Below, one piece after another: positions 1 through 11,569 of a stretch of 64,000 nt of DNA. A program made the translations under genes and the position numbers. The notes beneath the pieces were generated by a model that was not told the origin of the DNA, searched no databases, and worked only from the letters and a program-made list of their open reading frames with translations. How positions within the stretch are numbered: the stretch's first letter is position 1; each line of letters opens with the position of its first letter. The DNA comes from Paguma larvata (taxonomy: Eukaryota > Chordata > Mammalia > Carnivora > Viverridae): assembly GCA_030068075.1 (NCBI GenBank), contig JAINVK010000522.1, positions 83,827-147,826 on the forward strand, given 5' to 3'.

Positions 1-2160
1 TATATAATGCTCACAAGAAAAAATATTTTACAACATTGTGAGTAAAATTCTACAACAGCCTCAGAATGAAAGGAAAACATTAAATCTTTTGTGAAGCGAA
101 ATCTGTTGTTTAGGTGGCATACCAATATTTATTTGTTTTAGCACCTGATAATGTGGTAATATATTTTTTCCTTGAAATCTGGTAGCTATCCATTATAAAT
201 CCAATATAAGTAAAAACACCTAACATTGAATATTAATCAGTTTCTTTTTAAAACCAAACCAGAATGTGCATGTTCAGTGTGTGTGTGTGTGTGTGTGTGT
301 GTTGTACGAAAAAGGAATAATTTGATGTTGCAACAAAAATGTCCAGTGCCCCAGGCCGAAGATAAACAGTACAGTGACAAGAGTTCTGTATCATTCAATG
401 TCATATTTGCCTTGGCTGCAGCATCTCATTAAAAGTCATATAAATTATTGTCCAGTTTTACTTCAATGGTTGGAAATAAATTACTTGCACATCTCTTGTG
501 GATTAAGTTATCTCTATGCATACGTATAAATCATGGCGAAAGAAACCAAATTACTCCCTAAATGCTCATGGACCCATATTCTTCATTCATAATAACATGT
601 GTTTCATCTATAGACATTTAATAGTGTAGTACAGTTAATATGTTTCAAAGATGACCCTATAACACTCAGAATTATTAACTACAACAAATCTGAACAGCAA
701 TTCAAGGCTGCCAGTTTCTTGGCAGTATAGTAGATCATTTTAATACAAGATACACCTGATAGGTTTCGGCTGCTCTCTGCTTTTAAAGGCTTTTTCTTCT
801 GCCCCTTTTTGCCACTAAAAGAGTCAGAATGTTAGGATAACTTTAGTTACTCTGGCACTATATATATCTGGCTTTTTGTTTAAACCTGTCTTGCTTCATC
901 TTTAGCTGCTTCAAACTTCTCTTCTAGTAAAGTTTCAACTTTAAAACCCACAGAGTTAGTTGAAAAGGTATTATAGCAAAGACTTTTATTTGAAAACTAT
1001 CTCAAGCCATCATTTTACAACTGTGTTTCTGGCAGAACTGCCATGATTAAATTTAACATTGTAGGATGAAAATTTTAAAAACAAACAAAACCACTTTTGA
1101 ATATGATGCATCTGCTTTAAGTTACATAGAGCTAGGGAAATTAAGTGTCTTTAAATATATATTTTTTTCATAATAGCAAAAATCAAAAGATGGAAGAAAG
1201 CTATGGAAGCTCATATTTAGTGTTTTTATAGAATTGCTCAAATGGCAATAAAACAAGATAATAAAATAGTAATAAAATTAAAATGTATTTAAAAGGTTCT
1301 AAGTTTCTATAATTAGCAGAGGGTTTGTTGAAGAGAAGTCTTATATTGTAACCCAAACATGTCCTACCTTAAAATAATTAGATGGTTTTGAAAATCCTAT
1401 GAAATTGGAAGAATTAACTATATGAAGAGGAAAGGGATTGATGTGTTAGTTTAAACGATTCATGTACCCCATAGATCTCACATGATGGCAAATTTACTAA
1501 TTTCTGTGAGTACATGTTGTGAAATGTTTTATGTTATTATAAATGCTTTATAATTTTGGAATGTTATGGACAATATACTATTTATGAATTCATACCTATC
1601 CACTATTTTTTAAACATGTCTTCACTATAAAAATAATATGAGGCAAATTTATGAAATGTGACAACTAGTTACACTGATTACATATAAGGTTATTAAATAT
1701 AGCTCACATATATACACATATATCTTAACATTAATTTTGTCTCCATATTATACCTTATAATATACATATTCTATATCACAGGTTCGGAAAAGTATATTGT
1801 CATGCATTAGTAATTCTGAAAATTTTCAAGATTTAAGTTGATATTAAATGTGCTTGCCAACCACTACAAAAAAAAAGAATAAGTCGTGAGGAGGAATTTT
1901 GGGATACTTTTGGGGTGGGAGGAGAAATCTGCCCTCAAATGTAAGTAATAATTGGATGTGTTGTATAGAGACTTTAAAATAATAATGATAAAATAATAAT
2001 AACACTAATGATAAAGACTAGAAGTGTGTCTTTTTATCATCCTTTACTAGTAATTCTAAACGATGTCAGTGATAAAAAAAAATTCCTCTATGACGAGACA
2101 GACTACTCCTGCCAAAAAAAGTAAAAATATCTCCTTAAAGTTCCTTTGTAGTATTCGCAT
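1..2160. other. Unassigned AT-rich DNA, no gene seen
   Basis: No coding region, RNA gene or repeat family that I recognise, apart from one GT microsatellite. The stretch is AT-rich with many short A and T runs and no long open frame. Confidence 0.6.
277..302. repeat. (GT)n microsatellite
   Basis: Thirteen uninterrupted GT units. The same tract makes a Cys/Val-repeat peptide in one frame, which is a low-complexity artefact. Confidence 0.95.
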
Positions 2161-2412
2161 AATTTTTTTTTTATTTATTTGAGTGTAGTTGACGCACAAT
2201 ATCACAATAGTTTCGGGTGTACAACATTGTGATTTGACAGATTTATACATCATGCTATGCCCACCACAGGTATAGCTGCCATCTGCCACCATATAACACT
2301 ATTACAGTATCCACAACCTTATTCCCCATGCTGTGCCTTTTGTTCCTGTGACTTACACATTCCATAACTGGATGCCTGTGTGTCCCACTCCTCTTCATCC
2401 ATTTTGCCCATT
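2161..2412 (-). mobile_element. L1 3' UTR fragment, antisense
   Basis: The stretch begins with a T run, the reverse complement of an L1 poly(A) tail. It continues with a block typical of carnivore L1 3' UTRs read on the opposite strand: GAGTGTAGTTGAC, then GGTGTACAACATTGTG, then a CTATGCTGTGCC-like motif (here CCATGCTGTGCC) and a C-rich end near 2410. Only the last 250 bases or so are present, so this is a heavily 5'-truncated copy. Assignment rests on remembered consensus; the subfamily is not resolved. Confidence 0.75.
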
Positions 2413-2543
2413 CCCCACCTCCTCAAATGAATTTTAAAATAACATTTGTGGTAAATTAAATATGAGTGTGACACTGACCAAATTGGAAGTGCATATGAAA
2501 TGCCAGTATCTAAAATGATACTAACAACCATCAAGGTTGTGAA
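2413..2543. other. Short unassigned spacer
   Basis: AT-rich spacer between the L1 and MLT1 fragments. Nothing recognised. Confidence 0.4.
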
Positions 2544-2648
2544 GCAATCAATTCCCTAAGGCCCCATTTCCAAATACCATCACATTGATGAAGAATTAAG
2601 TTTTGACAAATAAATTTTGGAGGACACAAACATTTAGACCATAGCATT
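2544..2648 (-). mobile_element. MLT1-type LTR fragment (MaLR), antisense
   Basis: Contains GGCCCCATTTCCAAATAC followed by a TTTTGGAGGACACAAAC block and CCATAGCA. This is the reverse complement of the 5' end of mammalian MLT1-type LTRs. Only about 100 bases of a roughly 370-base LTR remain. Confidence 0.6.
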
Positions 2649-2678
2649 GCTTATGTGAAGAAACAGTATTATTTAACA

Positions 2679-2880
2679 GGGTGCCTGAAGGTCACTCAGT
2701 TGGCTAAGCATCTGACTTTGGCTCAGGTCTTGATTTCACAGTTCGTGAATTTGAGCCCCACATCAGGCTCTCTGTTGTCAGAGCAGAGCCTACTTTGGAT
2801 CCTCTGTCCCCACTGCCCACCTCTATGCCCCTCCCTGCTTGCACTTTCTCTCTCAAAAATAAATGAATATTTAAAAAATA
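2679..2880 (+). mobile_element. CAN-type SINE, sense, diverged
   Basis: tRNA-like head GGGTGCCTGAAGGTCACTC, a degenerate B box (GAATTTGAGCCCC), a GTCAGAGCAGAGCC linker, a C/T-rich tract and a tail of CTCTCAAAAATAAATG. Substitutions in both Pol III boxes suggest an older copy. Confidence 0.9.
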
Positions 2881-4154
2881 TACTTAAAAATGGCATTATT
2901 AATCTGAAAATAAAATCATTTAGATGTTTTAGATGTTGTAAGTTTTGAATATTTATAAATCTATTATTATTTATAATTTATAAACTTGTTTCTCTGTATT
3001 CAGTAGTCTTAACAAAGTCTAGATCAGCTCATTCATATTTCAGCTTCCCTTCATATTCATCTTATGGGGAAATTCTAACAGTATTTGAAAACTGAATATA
3101 TCCTGCAAATATAAAATTTATATTTTTTAAAAATCTGAGATTAGCATATTTTGTATTTTTTATGTTATCTCATTTTCTATTCTAAAGTTTTTCCCTGAGA
3201 AAATTGGAATTATTTACATAGTTTCCTTCTAAATCAATGATATCCTTGCTAGGTTAGAAGGTTCCATGAAAAATAGCTGTCATTATCTGGTCTATAAAAT
3301 ATACATCTCACAGATGCTCATATATTCTTTCCAAAGATGAGAGAAAATGTATCTACTAATAGGCAGGCATGCTGATTTTTCTTTGGTTCTGAAGAGTAAT
3401 TAGGATGTCTTCTCAGAACACAAAAACGTAAGGGAAATGGTGCCACTTACACAAGTAACTAATGTAACTCTTGCCAACAGGGGCGGTTAGAATTAAGTAC
3501 AGGTGGAAGAGTCAAGGCTTGATAGACAGATGATGAGTTAGGTCATTCATGATATTATAGAACGTGTTGGTTTGGGTTTTAACGAAAGAGCAAAGAGAAC
3601 TAATTAATTCAGTTAAAACTAGGAAGTGACATGATCATAGATCTGTAAAAACACTGTGCTGCATGTAAAAATTAAATGGACTAGTGAATTAAAAGACTTG
3701 GGTACATCTGTTAGGAAGATTTTGAAACGGTCCAAGTGGGGGATGAAGACAGAATGAAGTGGAGTCGTATTGGGAAAGAGTCTCAATTTCTGAAATGTAC
3801 AAATCAAAGTAAAGTTCCTTTTTAATTTGTGTTTTAAATGCACAAATATTACTGACCAATACTTTCCAATTTGGCAACAAAGAATCTTAGAATATATTCT
3901 TTAGAAGTGCATTACAGATCATAACATGGAGGATTGCTTTTCCATGATTATTTTGAATTTTTAAAGAGGGTAAAAATACCTTTTTAAAATTTCATGGTAT
4001 TATGGTATTTTATTATTCATTTTCTCATATATAATATAGAAAGATAAACCTCAATGTTAGAAAGCTCCCAAGCCCATATACTACAGTTGTATAGATTAAA
4101 GAAGCAGGTCAAATTTGTGATAAACTTTCCCTCACAAAAAAATACTTTACCTTT
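2881..4154. other. Unassigned AT-rich DNA
   Basis: No gene or recognised repeat. A few short chance frames occur on the minus strand around 3619-3880, with no motif or codon pattern. Confidence 0.5.
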
Positions 4155-4300
4155 TTTCTAGCTTTATTAAAGTATAAATGACAAATAAAATTGTACAAGT
4201 TTAAAGTGTACAACCTGATGATTTAATATATATGTATACATTGTGAACTGATCATCTCAATTAAATTAATTAATACACCCATCAGGAAGAAGAAAGTTGC
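4155..4300 (-). mobile_element. L1M 3' UTR fragment, antisense
   Basis: Reads TTTTTTCTAGCTTTATTAAAG and then AAGTGTACAACCTGATGATTT. This is the reverse-strand signature of old mammalian L1M 3' UTRs, which is usually AGCTTTATTGAGATATAATT and then a GTGTACAACATGATGA-like block. About 145 bases are preserved. Confidence 0.65.
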
Positions 4301-5394
4301 AATGATCTTTATATTCAGAATTTATAATTATATCCTCAAAGTATATAGCAAAGGAAATTAAGAAATCATTTCTCACTCAAAAAGGTATTGCTGACTACAG
4401 CAATCATACCTGCCAATGATAAGTAAAAAGTACTAATAATCATAGGTGTGTGTTATTTGTCAGCGAATATGTCCATTATTTTGAACATTTGATTTACTTT
4501 AGTCTTATTTTAAATATGACATTAATTACAAATGTTCAGTAGTCTAATATAGTATTTCAGTTGCTACTTTTTTTTTTGAAATGTCCGAAAGGGCTTTTCA
4601 TGCAAAAACCAATGTTAAAATCACTGTTAGAAAATGTTCCTTCTCCTTCACCTTGTCGTGCTGAGAGTATAGAAGGGTAGAAACAGATCAAAGACCAAGT
4701 GACTGTGCTCACAGATTGATTTTTCGAATCTCTAAGGTATAGAACCTTGCTTCAACATACATATTTCTTTTTTCTACATGCCAAAATTTTGGTTTATTTT
4801 TCTTTATCATAAAACACAAAAGAACATATATTCATAATATGTTTGGCCCTTCAACCTGTTCTGAAAAGTTCTCCCCACATCGAATCAGCAGCAACATTCT
4901 TTACTTTTATTCCTATTAACCCAATTTTTAGGATGATTGCTTAACTTTATTCTATTTTAGTCACCTTTGTGGAAAATATCAGAATGAATTTGAAAAAATG
5001 GAGGATTATTGATGTGTAAAAGTGCATTTAGTAAAATTGTGTGATTTGAACAATTTCAAATCATTGTCTACCAGCAGGTTTAAAAAAATTCCAGAGCACC
5101 ATCAGCAGTGCTGTAGGCCTACAACACATTTCATAATAATATTCTTCATAAGAATAAGGCATATTCATAAAACATAGTTTATCTCGAATAAATTTCAGAG
5201 TGTATCTATAGGCTTTCTTTTGTTTGTATAACATGATTTGTAATTCCATTGCTTTGTTGGGCATATGCTTCTTTCCATAAAACAGAAGCCTGTACTGCAG
5301 AAACTGATGGCAGAAGACTCTTAATTATTGAAGAGATCTCTAACCAGAGGCCTGCATGGAAAATGTTTTCTTTTATACTCAACTATTATTTTAT
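4301..5394. other. Unassigned DNA
   Basis: AT-rich, with no recognised element and no credible frame. Overlapping chance frames near 5061-5440 share no motif. Confidence 0.5.
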
Positions 5395-5410
5395 CCATGG
5401 TTATTTAAAC

Positions 5411-5670
5411 AAAACTCTTTTAATGTTTACTCATTTTTGAAAGAGAGAAGGAGAGAGAGGAGAAAGGAGACAGAGAGAGAGCGCGAGAGATAGAGAGAGA
5501 GAGAGAGAGAATGAGTGGGGGGGGAGACAGAAGGAGACACAGGATATGAAGCAGGCTCCAGGTTCTAAGCTGTCAGCACAGAGTCCGAAGCAGGGCTTGA
5601 ACCCACGAAGCATGAGATCATGACCTGAGCTGAAGTTGGACACTCAACTGACTGAGACACCTAGGTGCCC
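5411..5670 (-). mobile_element. CAN-type SINE, antisense, with TSD
   Basis: Read on the plus strand it starts TTTTAATGTTTACTCATTTTTGA and passes through a long GA-rich tract (5440-5515). It then carries GAAGCAGGCTCCAGG, a degenerate reverse B box (GGGCTTGAACCC) and a GACACCTAGGTGCCCC end. The flanking motif CCATGGTTATTT occurs at 5395-5406 and again at 5671-5682, a clear target-site duplication. Confidence 0.95.
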
Positions 5671-5682
5671 CCATGGTTATTT

Positions 5683-6085
5683 TTAAATCTGTCGTTATTA
5701 ACCATTCCATAGTACGGTAACAGGAGTTAAAGACCGTCATTTTGCATTTCACAGAACCTGTGTTGTTTAATAATTATTATGATGATAAATGGAAAACAAT
5801 TACACTATTAAAAACTAGCAAATAGTGAATAGATTTACAACTACAAAAAACACTTCTTAAATTAACATATTAATCCACTTCTTATATTACATATTAATCC
5901 ACTTATTATGGAATTGTTTATCTGATATTTAATCAAAGGTTGATGTCCAGCAAGATAATAAAGCCGTATAAAATAATTCAGTCTCCCCACTAAATATATA
6001 TTATAATATTTTTTAATGAAAATTTACAAAGATAGTCAAAGTGATACTCCTCCTCTAATTTAGGTTGATATCAGAAGAGATTATA
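5683..6085. other. Unassigned AT-rich spacer
   Basis: No gene seen. A near-duplicate phrase (ACATATTAATCCACTT) occurs around 5864 and 5888, a small local duplication. Confidence 0.5.
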
Positions 6086-6100
6086 GAAGACATGAGTCCA

Positions 6101-6319
6101 GGGGTACCCGAGGGCTCAGTAGATTAAACCTCAGACTTCTTCGCCTCAGGTCATCATCTCTTGGTCTGTGGGTTCAAGCCCCGTGTTGGGTTCTGTGCTG
6201 ACAGCTCAGAGCCTGGAGCCTCGTTTGTATTCTGTGTCTCCTTCTCTCTTTACCCCTCCCCTGCTCATGCTCTGTCTCTCACTCTCTTTCAAAAATAAAC
6301 CTGAAAAAAAAAAAAAAAA
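6101..6319 (+). mobile_element. CAN-type SINE, sense, with TSD
   Basis: Head GGGGTACCCGAGGGCTCAG, near-intact B box GGGTTCAAGCCCC, linker GTGCTGACAGCTCAGAGCC, C/T tract, and a tail ending in 16 or so A residues. GAAGACATGAGT is present at 6086-6097 and 6320-6331, a perfect 12-bp target-site duplication. Confidence 0.95.
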
Positions 6320-6460
6320 GAAGACATGAGTTCATATTTAGGAGAAAACAGTGAATAGAATGTTGGAGTTTTGTTAGGGTATCATTTTCAGTTTGGCTAT
6401 CTTGCAATACAAAAACTGTGAAGAAAATATTGAAATTAAAAAAAAAAAAAAAAAACACTA

Positions 6461-6690
6461 GGGGCGCCTGGGTGGCTCCGTCGGTTAAGCCTCCGACTTC
6501 AGCTCAGGCCATGATCTCACAGTCTATGAGTTCGAGCCCCGCGTCAGGCTCTGTGCTGACGACTCAGAGCCTGGAGCCTGCTTCAGATTCTGTATCTCTC
6601 TCTCTTTCTCTCTCTCTCTCTCTGCCCTTCCCCTGCTCATACTCTGTCTCTATGTCTCTCAAAAATAAATAAACGTTAAAAAAAATAAAA
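6461..6690 (+). mobile_element. CAN-type SINE, sense, near intact
   Basis: Head GGGGCGCCTGGGTGGCTCCG, A-box-like TGGCTCCGTCGG (6473-6484) and B box GAGTTCGAGCCCC (6528-6540), both close to functional Pol III internal promoter boxes. A CT microsatellite and the tail AATAAATAAACGTTAAA follow. Flanking A-run plus AAACACTA occurs at about 6447-6460 and 6691-6703, a target-site duplication. This is one of the best-preserved copies in the window, so probably a relatively recent insertion. Confidence 0.97.
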
Positions 6691-6703
6691 AAAAAAAACA
6701 CTA

Positions 6704-7694
6704 AAGAAAACTGCTGCCTGTAATAAGAAATGATCTATGGAAGTATATGAAAACAAGAAAAATATGTTTTACAAATATCAAATATTAGAATTGGCTTTTA
6801 CTCCTCATATTAAGTGTATTAGCAATAAAATCCCTTTTATAAAAAGTGTGTTCATTGTTGAGAACAAAAATAAGAGAGTCTCATATCTAGACTAGTTTTT
6901 ATTATATTATCTATAAATTTTCACTATCGACTGCATGAAAGATTATTTAAATATTTTTTGTTAATTAAATATTTCTGATTTTCTATAATGATTTAATGTG
7001 ATAGCAAAGCATGTATACGTATTTCTCTTTTTAAATAGAAAATCAATTGGAGTCATTTTACTAGTTAAAATGCATAAATACTTTACATGCATATTCATAT
7101 ATCTGTCCTTATTCATACACTTACATATATTCATTTCAGTCCATTAGTTTAATAAGCAAATGAATATAACTGTATAAACAAGCAAAAACAAGGCATTTGT
7201 TCTATATATAACACAGAAAACACACTCTTTCTATACGTAAAGTTGCATATATATGTATATATCTCTATCAACATGTATATATAAGCACACACATATAGTT
7301 GTTTATATATGTATGTAAGTGTATATATTAGTAGTAGTAGTAGTAGTAGTAGTAGTAGAGGGGAAAATAGCATAAATGATAAAAAAGCAAAGTGTAACGT
7401 TCTACTCCTATTTCTGTTATTATAATATCTTGGGCAAGATATTATATCTATATGTACCTCAGTTTCCTTATCTAAAAAGATATCAATAGTAATAATGACT
7501 TTCCTCATTATTTGTCCTCATTATTTGTGCCAATAGTTAATTGGCATAAATACTTAGTGAATTGTTTATCAATGAAAAACTTACAGTATATATGTATTAT
7601 TAATTTTGTCTTTTTCGATATATTAATCATAATCAGTAATATTAACATTTGATTTACATACATACATTATTTATTTTTTAATTAAGTTGTATTT
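6704..7694. other. Unassigned AT-rich DNA
   Basis: No gene. It contains the TAG microsatellite and TATA/ACAT-rich stretches at 7225-7330. A 119-codon minus-strand frame at 7149-7508 is driven by these tracts. Confidence 0.5.
7329..7358. repeat. (TAG)n microsatellite
   Basis: About ten consecutive TAG units. They create a Leu run on the minus strand. Confidence 0.95.
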
Positions 7695-8548
7695 ATTGGG
7701 ACACACAGATGGCCAAAAACACCTGAAAAGTTGCCAACTATTATCTGGGAAATACAAATCAGAACCCCAGTGAGATATTACCTCATACCAGTCAGAATAG
7801 ATAAAACTAACAAAACAAGAAACAACAGGTATTAGCAGGAATGCAGACAAAGGGCAACCTTCTTACATTGTTGGTGGGAATGCGAACTGATGCAGCCACT
7901 CTGGAAAACAGTGTGGAGGTTCCTCAAAAGTTAAAAATAGAACTACCCTACAACCCAACATTTGCACTACCAGGTATTTGCCCAAATGTTACAAAAATAC
8001 TAATTGGAAGGGAAACATGCGCTCCAATGTTTATAACAACATAATCTACGGTAGCCAAATTATGGAAAGAGCCCAAATGTCCATGGACTGATGAATGGAT
8101 AAAGAAGAGATAGTATACAAATTTACAATGGAGTATTACTCAGTCATCAAAAATAATGAAATCTTCCATTTGCAAGATGTGGATGGAGCAAGATGTGGAT
8201 GGATCTAGAGAGTATTATGCTAAGCAAAATAAGCCAGTCAGAGAAAGATAAATACCATATTATTTCAATCATATTTGGAATTTAAGAAACAAAACAAATG
8301 ACCATAGGAGAAAAAAGAGAGAGAGAGGCAAACCAGGACCCAGACTCTAAATTATAGAGAACAAACTGATGGTTACCAGAGGGGAGGTAGATGGGGAGAT
8401 CGATGAAATAGGTGATAGGGATTAAGGAGTATACTCGTGATGAGCGCCTAGTGTTGTATGTATGTGTCGAATCACTAAATTGCACACTTGAAAGTAATAT
8501 TACACTGTCTGTTAACTAACTGGGATTTAAATAAAAACTAAAAAAAAA
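7695..8548 (+). mobile_element. L1 3' end, carnivore type, 5'-truncated
   Basis: Matches the end of L1 ORF2 plus the 3' UTR in the sense direction. CAGATGGCCAAAAACACC is followed by the TTGTTGGTGGGAATGCGAAC and GCCCAAATGTCCATGG blocks of the ORF2 C-terminus, then AAGCAAAATAAGCCAGTCAG. The 3' UTR has GAACAAACTGATGGTTACC, AATTGCACACTTGAAAG and GTTAACTAACTGGGATTT before an A-rich tail. The whole enzyme region is absent, and the remaining ORF2 part holds stops and frameshifts, so it cannot make protein. The 3' UTR form is carnivore-specific and fairly young. Confidence 0.9.
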
Positions 8549-9845
8549 TAATGTGTTTTGCCTGATAATTATATGAAATAACAAAACTGCATATTTCTAC
8601 TCAGTTTCATTTAAAAAATGAATAATTTAATATGTAGGTAGTGTTAGACTTTAAGTATATGAGTATCAAAAAATTATCAAGGTCAGATATATTTTGCCAA
8701 TGTCTTTGAAACCCATATATTTTTCAAAATATGCAAGAATGCTTGCAATAGCATTTAATAGCATCTTTATAAAAGGTCCTTTCTGAAATAGCTTGTTTAC
8801 AAAATGTCCTAAGAATCAACTGTTCATATTAGTGTTCTAGTAATGCCTCTTTTATTATTTAATATTTTATTATATGTATGAAATATTTTGCTTACATTTT
8901 TGGAACTTCATTTGTCTTTATTTTATTTCTGTCTTTGTCTCTGTTTTATTTCTACTCCTTTGTTTTAAAACCAATGTGACTAGCGTAAATACGTGAATGC
9001 TTTATAAAATATTTGACTGCTGTTCAGATTAGTATTTTAAATAAATACTATTTACTTCTTTACTGTGATAATAGATGACAGATCTAGGGACAAAAAATAA
9101 AAGTAAGAATTAGACTTACCATACACTTAATTGAAGTGTTGAGATCTTTATGGTTTTCCTCCATTACTTCAGTATATAAACTACGGCAACTCCGTACATA
9201 GTGTTATGTGGCAGTAGAATTATAGAACTTTTCAAGTTGTAGACTCAATTTAAAATGTCAGAACCAGTGTCCCTGTGGGCCTAATTTTCTTTCCTACATC
9301 CCCTTTTCCTGCCTGCATGCTTCCCCTAGACTATGACATTTACAAGACACTGGTGAAAAGTGGCCAAAGAACACCACAAACATAACACACATAAGGAGCC
9401 ATGTATAAATAGTCTGTGTTTGTGTCATGAAGTTTGACAAGTGTGGTCACGTTAATGTGAATATACCTAAGCCACTAATTTATCTTCCTGAATTGCAAGA
9501 GGACTACCATTTTAAAGGCTATTGTTTTCTTTAATTTAGGTGAGTGCTAATTGTTGGAGATAAAGTGAAGAGATTGACATTTGAAAATTATGAGTGAGTA
9601 AAGTTCACGTGCTTCTTTATTTCCACTTTGATCTCTTTTCCTATGTTCATTTTGTGAGGCAATTGGTGAGAACTACTAATATGAATGCTATTTGAGAGCT
9701 TATAATTTGGCATGAATATTGATTACATTCATGAATGCTGGCTACAGGACTAACATATATGCTATTGTTCACAATGGAGAACTTTAATAGGGAGCGAAAC
9801 TGTGGCTATGACTCTGAAAAGAATATAATATTCTTCTTATCCTAA
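8549..9845. other. Unassigned DNA
   Basis: No gene, no recognised repeat and no open frame worth keeping. Confidence 0.5.
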
Positions 9846-10223
9846 TGTACTAGTGAGCTAGATCTGCCATAACAAAGTACCAAATGTTGGGTGGCTTAAA
9901 AACAGAAATTTATTTTCTCACATCTTTAGAGGATTGAAGTCCAATTCCAGGGGGTGGCAGATTTGGTTTCTTCTGAAGCCTCTCTGGTTGGCTTGCAGAT
10001 GGTCATTTTCTCCCTGTCTTCACATGATCTTCCCTCTGTATGTACCTATGATGTTTATATGACACAGTCATATTGGATTAGGATCTACCCTAATGACCTC
10101 TTTTTAAACAAATTACCTGTTTAAATATCCTATCTCCAAATATTGTCAAAATCTGAGATAATAGAGCTTGGAACATCAACATATGAATTTTGGTGGTGGG
10201 AAGGTACGGTTTAGCCCGTAAGA
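9846..10223 (-). mobile_element. Solo MLT1-type LTR (MaLR), antisense
   Basis: The element spans about 378 bases, the usual full length of an MLT1-type LTR. It reads GCCATAACAAAGTACC, GGTGGCTTAAAAACAGAAATT, CTCTGGTTGGCTTGCAGATGG, TATTGGATTAGGATC, AATGACCTC and CATCAACATATGAATTTTGG. These are the reverse-strand landmarks of MLT1 in the right order. No internal retroviral sequence lies next to it, so it is a solo LTR. Confidence 0.85.
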
Positions 10224-10810
10224 CCCAACGGTGGCTTATCATCCTGTATATATGGTATTATTAAATTATCCACTGATGTTTCAACTGGGGCATATATATA
10301 TATACATATATATATATATTAAAAGATTGCTTCACAGTGAGCAATTTGTGAGAATAGGGAAAATGAGAATGAGTTCAGAAAGTTAGAAAGGGAGACTTTT
10401 TCTTGAATTCCAGGAAAGGAACCAGACAGTAAAAGTTCATTGGTGGTCCTTCTATTTACAATATATATATATAAGTTTGCACCACTGCTAAAAGATTCTA
10501 GAGCAAATATAGATTAGTTTAGATTTTCTAGGAAATTACACCGGATGTTCAGTTATTATGATAGGGTAAATACAATAATAATTGACCAGGCTAAAAATCA
10601 TATCCCATAAGTTGTAATTCAAGCTTTTTGAAAGGTCGATCAAGGATATCTCTCAGGGTAGATGCAGAATTCAGGTTTCAGAAGCTCTTTATAGTAGTCA
10701 AAAATACCACAGGGAATAGTGGCTCTCACAGTCATGTCAAAGGAAGAACAGAAGGCTCACTAGTTTATATAATTGTTAAGTTTATAAAATTCCTTCTGTT
10801 AAATCAATAA
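10224..10810. other. Unassigned DNA with AT microsatellites
   Basis: Contains the AT tract at 10292-10319 and a shorter one near 10461-10473. No gene seen. Confidence 0.5.
10292..10319. repeat. (AT)n microsatellite
   Basis: AT dinucleotide tract interrupted by one ACAT. Confidence 0.9.
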
Positions 10811-10823
10811 TAAGCTATTCTGG

Positions 10824-10992
10824 AGCACCTGACTAACTCAGTAGGTTAGCACCCGACTCTTGATTTCGGCTTAGGTCATGATCTTGCAGTTCATGGGATG
10901 GAGCCCCGGGGCCAGCTCCTTGGTGACAGTATGGAGCCTGCTTGGGATCTTCTCTCTTACTGTCTCTCTGCCCTGCCCCTGCCTGTGCTCTT

Positions 10993-11027
<35 letters not shown>

Positions 11028-11059
11028 ATAAATAAATAAACTTGAAAAAAATAAAAGAC
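10824..11059 (+). mobile_element. CAN-type SINE, sense, with TSD
   Basis: Head GGAGCACCTGACTAACTCAG, CTCTTGATTTCGGCTTAGG, a damaged B box (GGATGGAGCCCC), GGAGCCTGCTTGGGATC, a pure CT tract of about 32 bases and the tail AATAAATAAATAAACTTG. TAAGCTATTCTGG occurs at 10811-10823 and 11060-11072, a perfect 13-bp target-site duplication. Confidence 0.95.
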
Positions 11060-11072
11060 TAAGCTATTCTGG

Positions 11073-11483
11073 CATAATTTTCTTTAAATCTCCTGTTGGA
11101 GAAGTAAAAGAAATACGAACATCTATGAGAAAATCTAAATATAGATAAAGCAAATTTTTGAACAGCAATACACACAAGATTAATGAAACAATGAATAGTT
11201 TTTGATCCACTTATTTGTAATCATTTGGAAATAACTAAGGGATAAATGTAATTTGATAGAATGTGACTATTGGTAATAAGAATGCTAATAACTGCTAATG
11301 TCAGTGTAATCATAATTATATATATAACATATATACATATGTATACATACACACACACACATATGTACATATATACACACACATACACATATATATGATA
11401 ATTCAGTGAATGTCTAGCTGTGTTATACTGTTACACACTATCATTATTCTCTTCTTGTGTTTTGCTAGGTGGTAGGAAAAAAG
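11073..11483. other. Unassigned DNA with compound microsatellite
   Basis: No gene. Holds the AT/AC compound repeat listed separately. Confidence 0.5.
11317..11398. repeat. Compound (AT)/(AC)/(ATAC) microsatellite
   Basis: Alternating TATA, CATA and ACAC blocks, including a pure AC stretch near 11350. Confidence 0.9.
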
Positions 11484-11569
11484 TAGGACTCCAGAATTAG
11501 ACTGTCCTGGTTGAACCTTCAGACTCTATACTATCCCTTAGGAGCTGTGAGACCTTAGGCATGTTTCTC
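11484..11569 (+). mobile_element. MIR SINE, left part
   Basis: Reads AGGACTCCAGAATTAGACTG, then CTGGTTGAA, then TTAGGAGCTGTGAGACCTTAGG. These are the core and flank of the ancient MIR element in sense orientation. The match stops abruptly at 11569 and resumes at 12342, so an insertion splits the element. Confidence 0.8.

Noticed and set aside
6461..6560. tRNA gene candidates in SINE heads
   Set aside because: The A and B boxes belong to tRNA-derived SINEs. The cloverleaf is not maintained, and a SINE tail follows.
7149..7508. 119-codon open frame with a Leu run
   Set aside because: Generated by the TAG microsatellite and AT/AC-rich DNA.
7841..8044. 67-codon L1 ORF2 frame as a gene
   Set aside because: It is a broken C-terminal scrap of L1 ORF2 without the enzyme domains.
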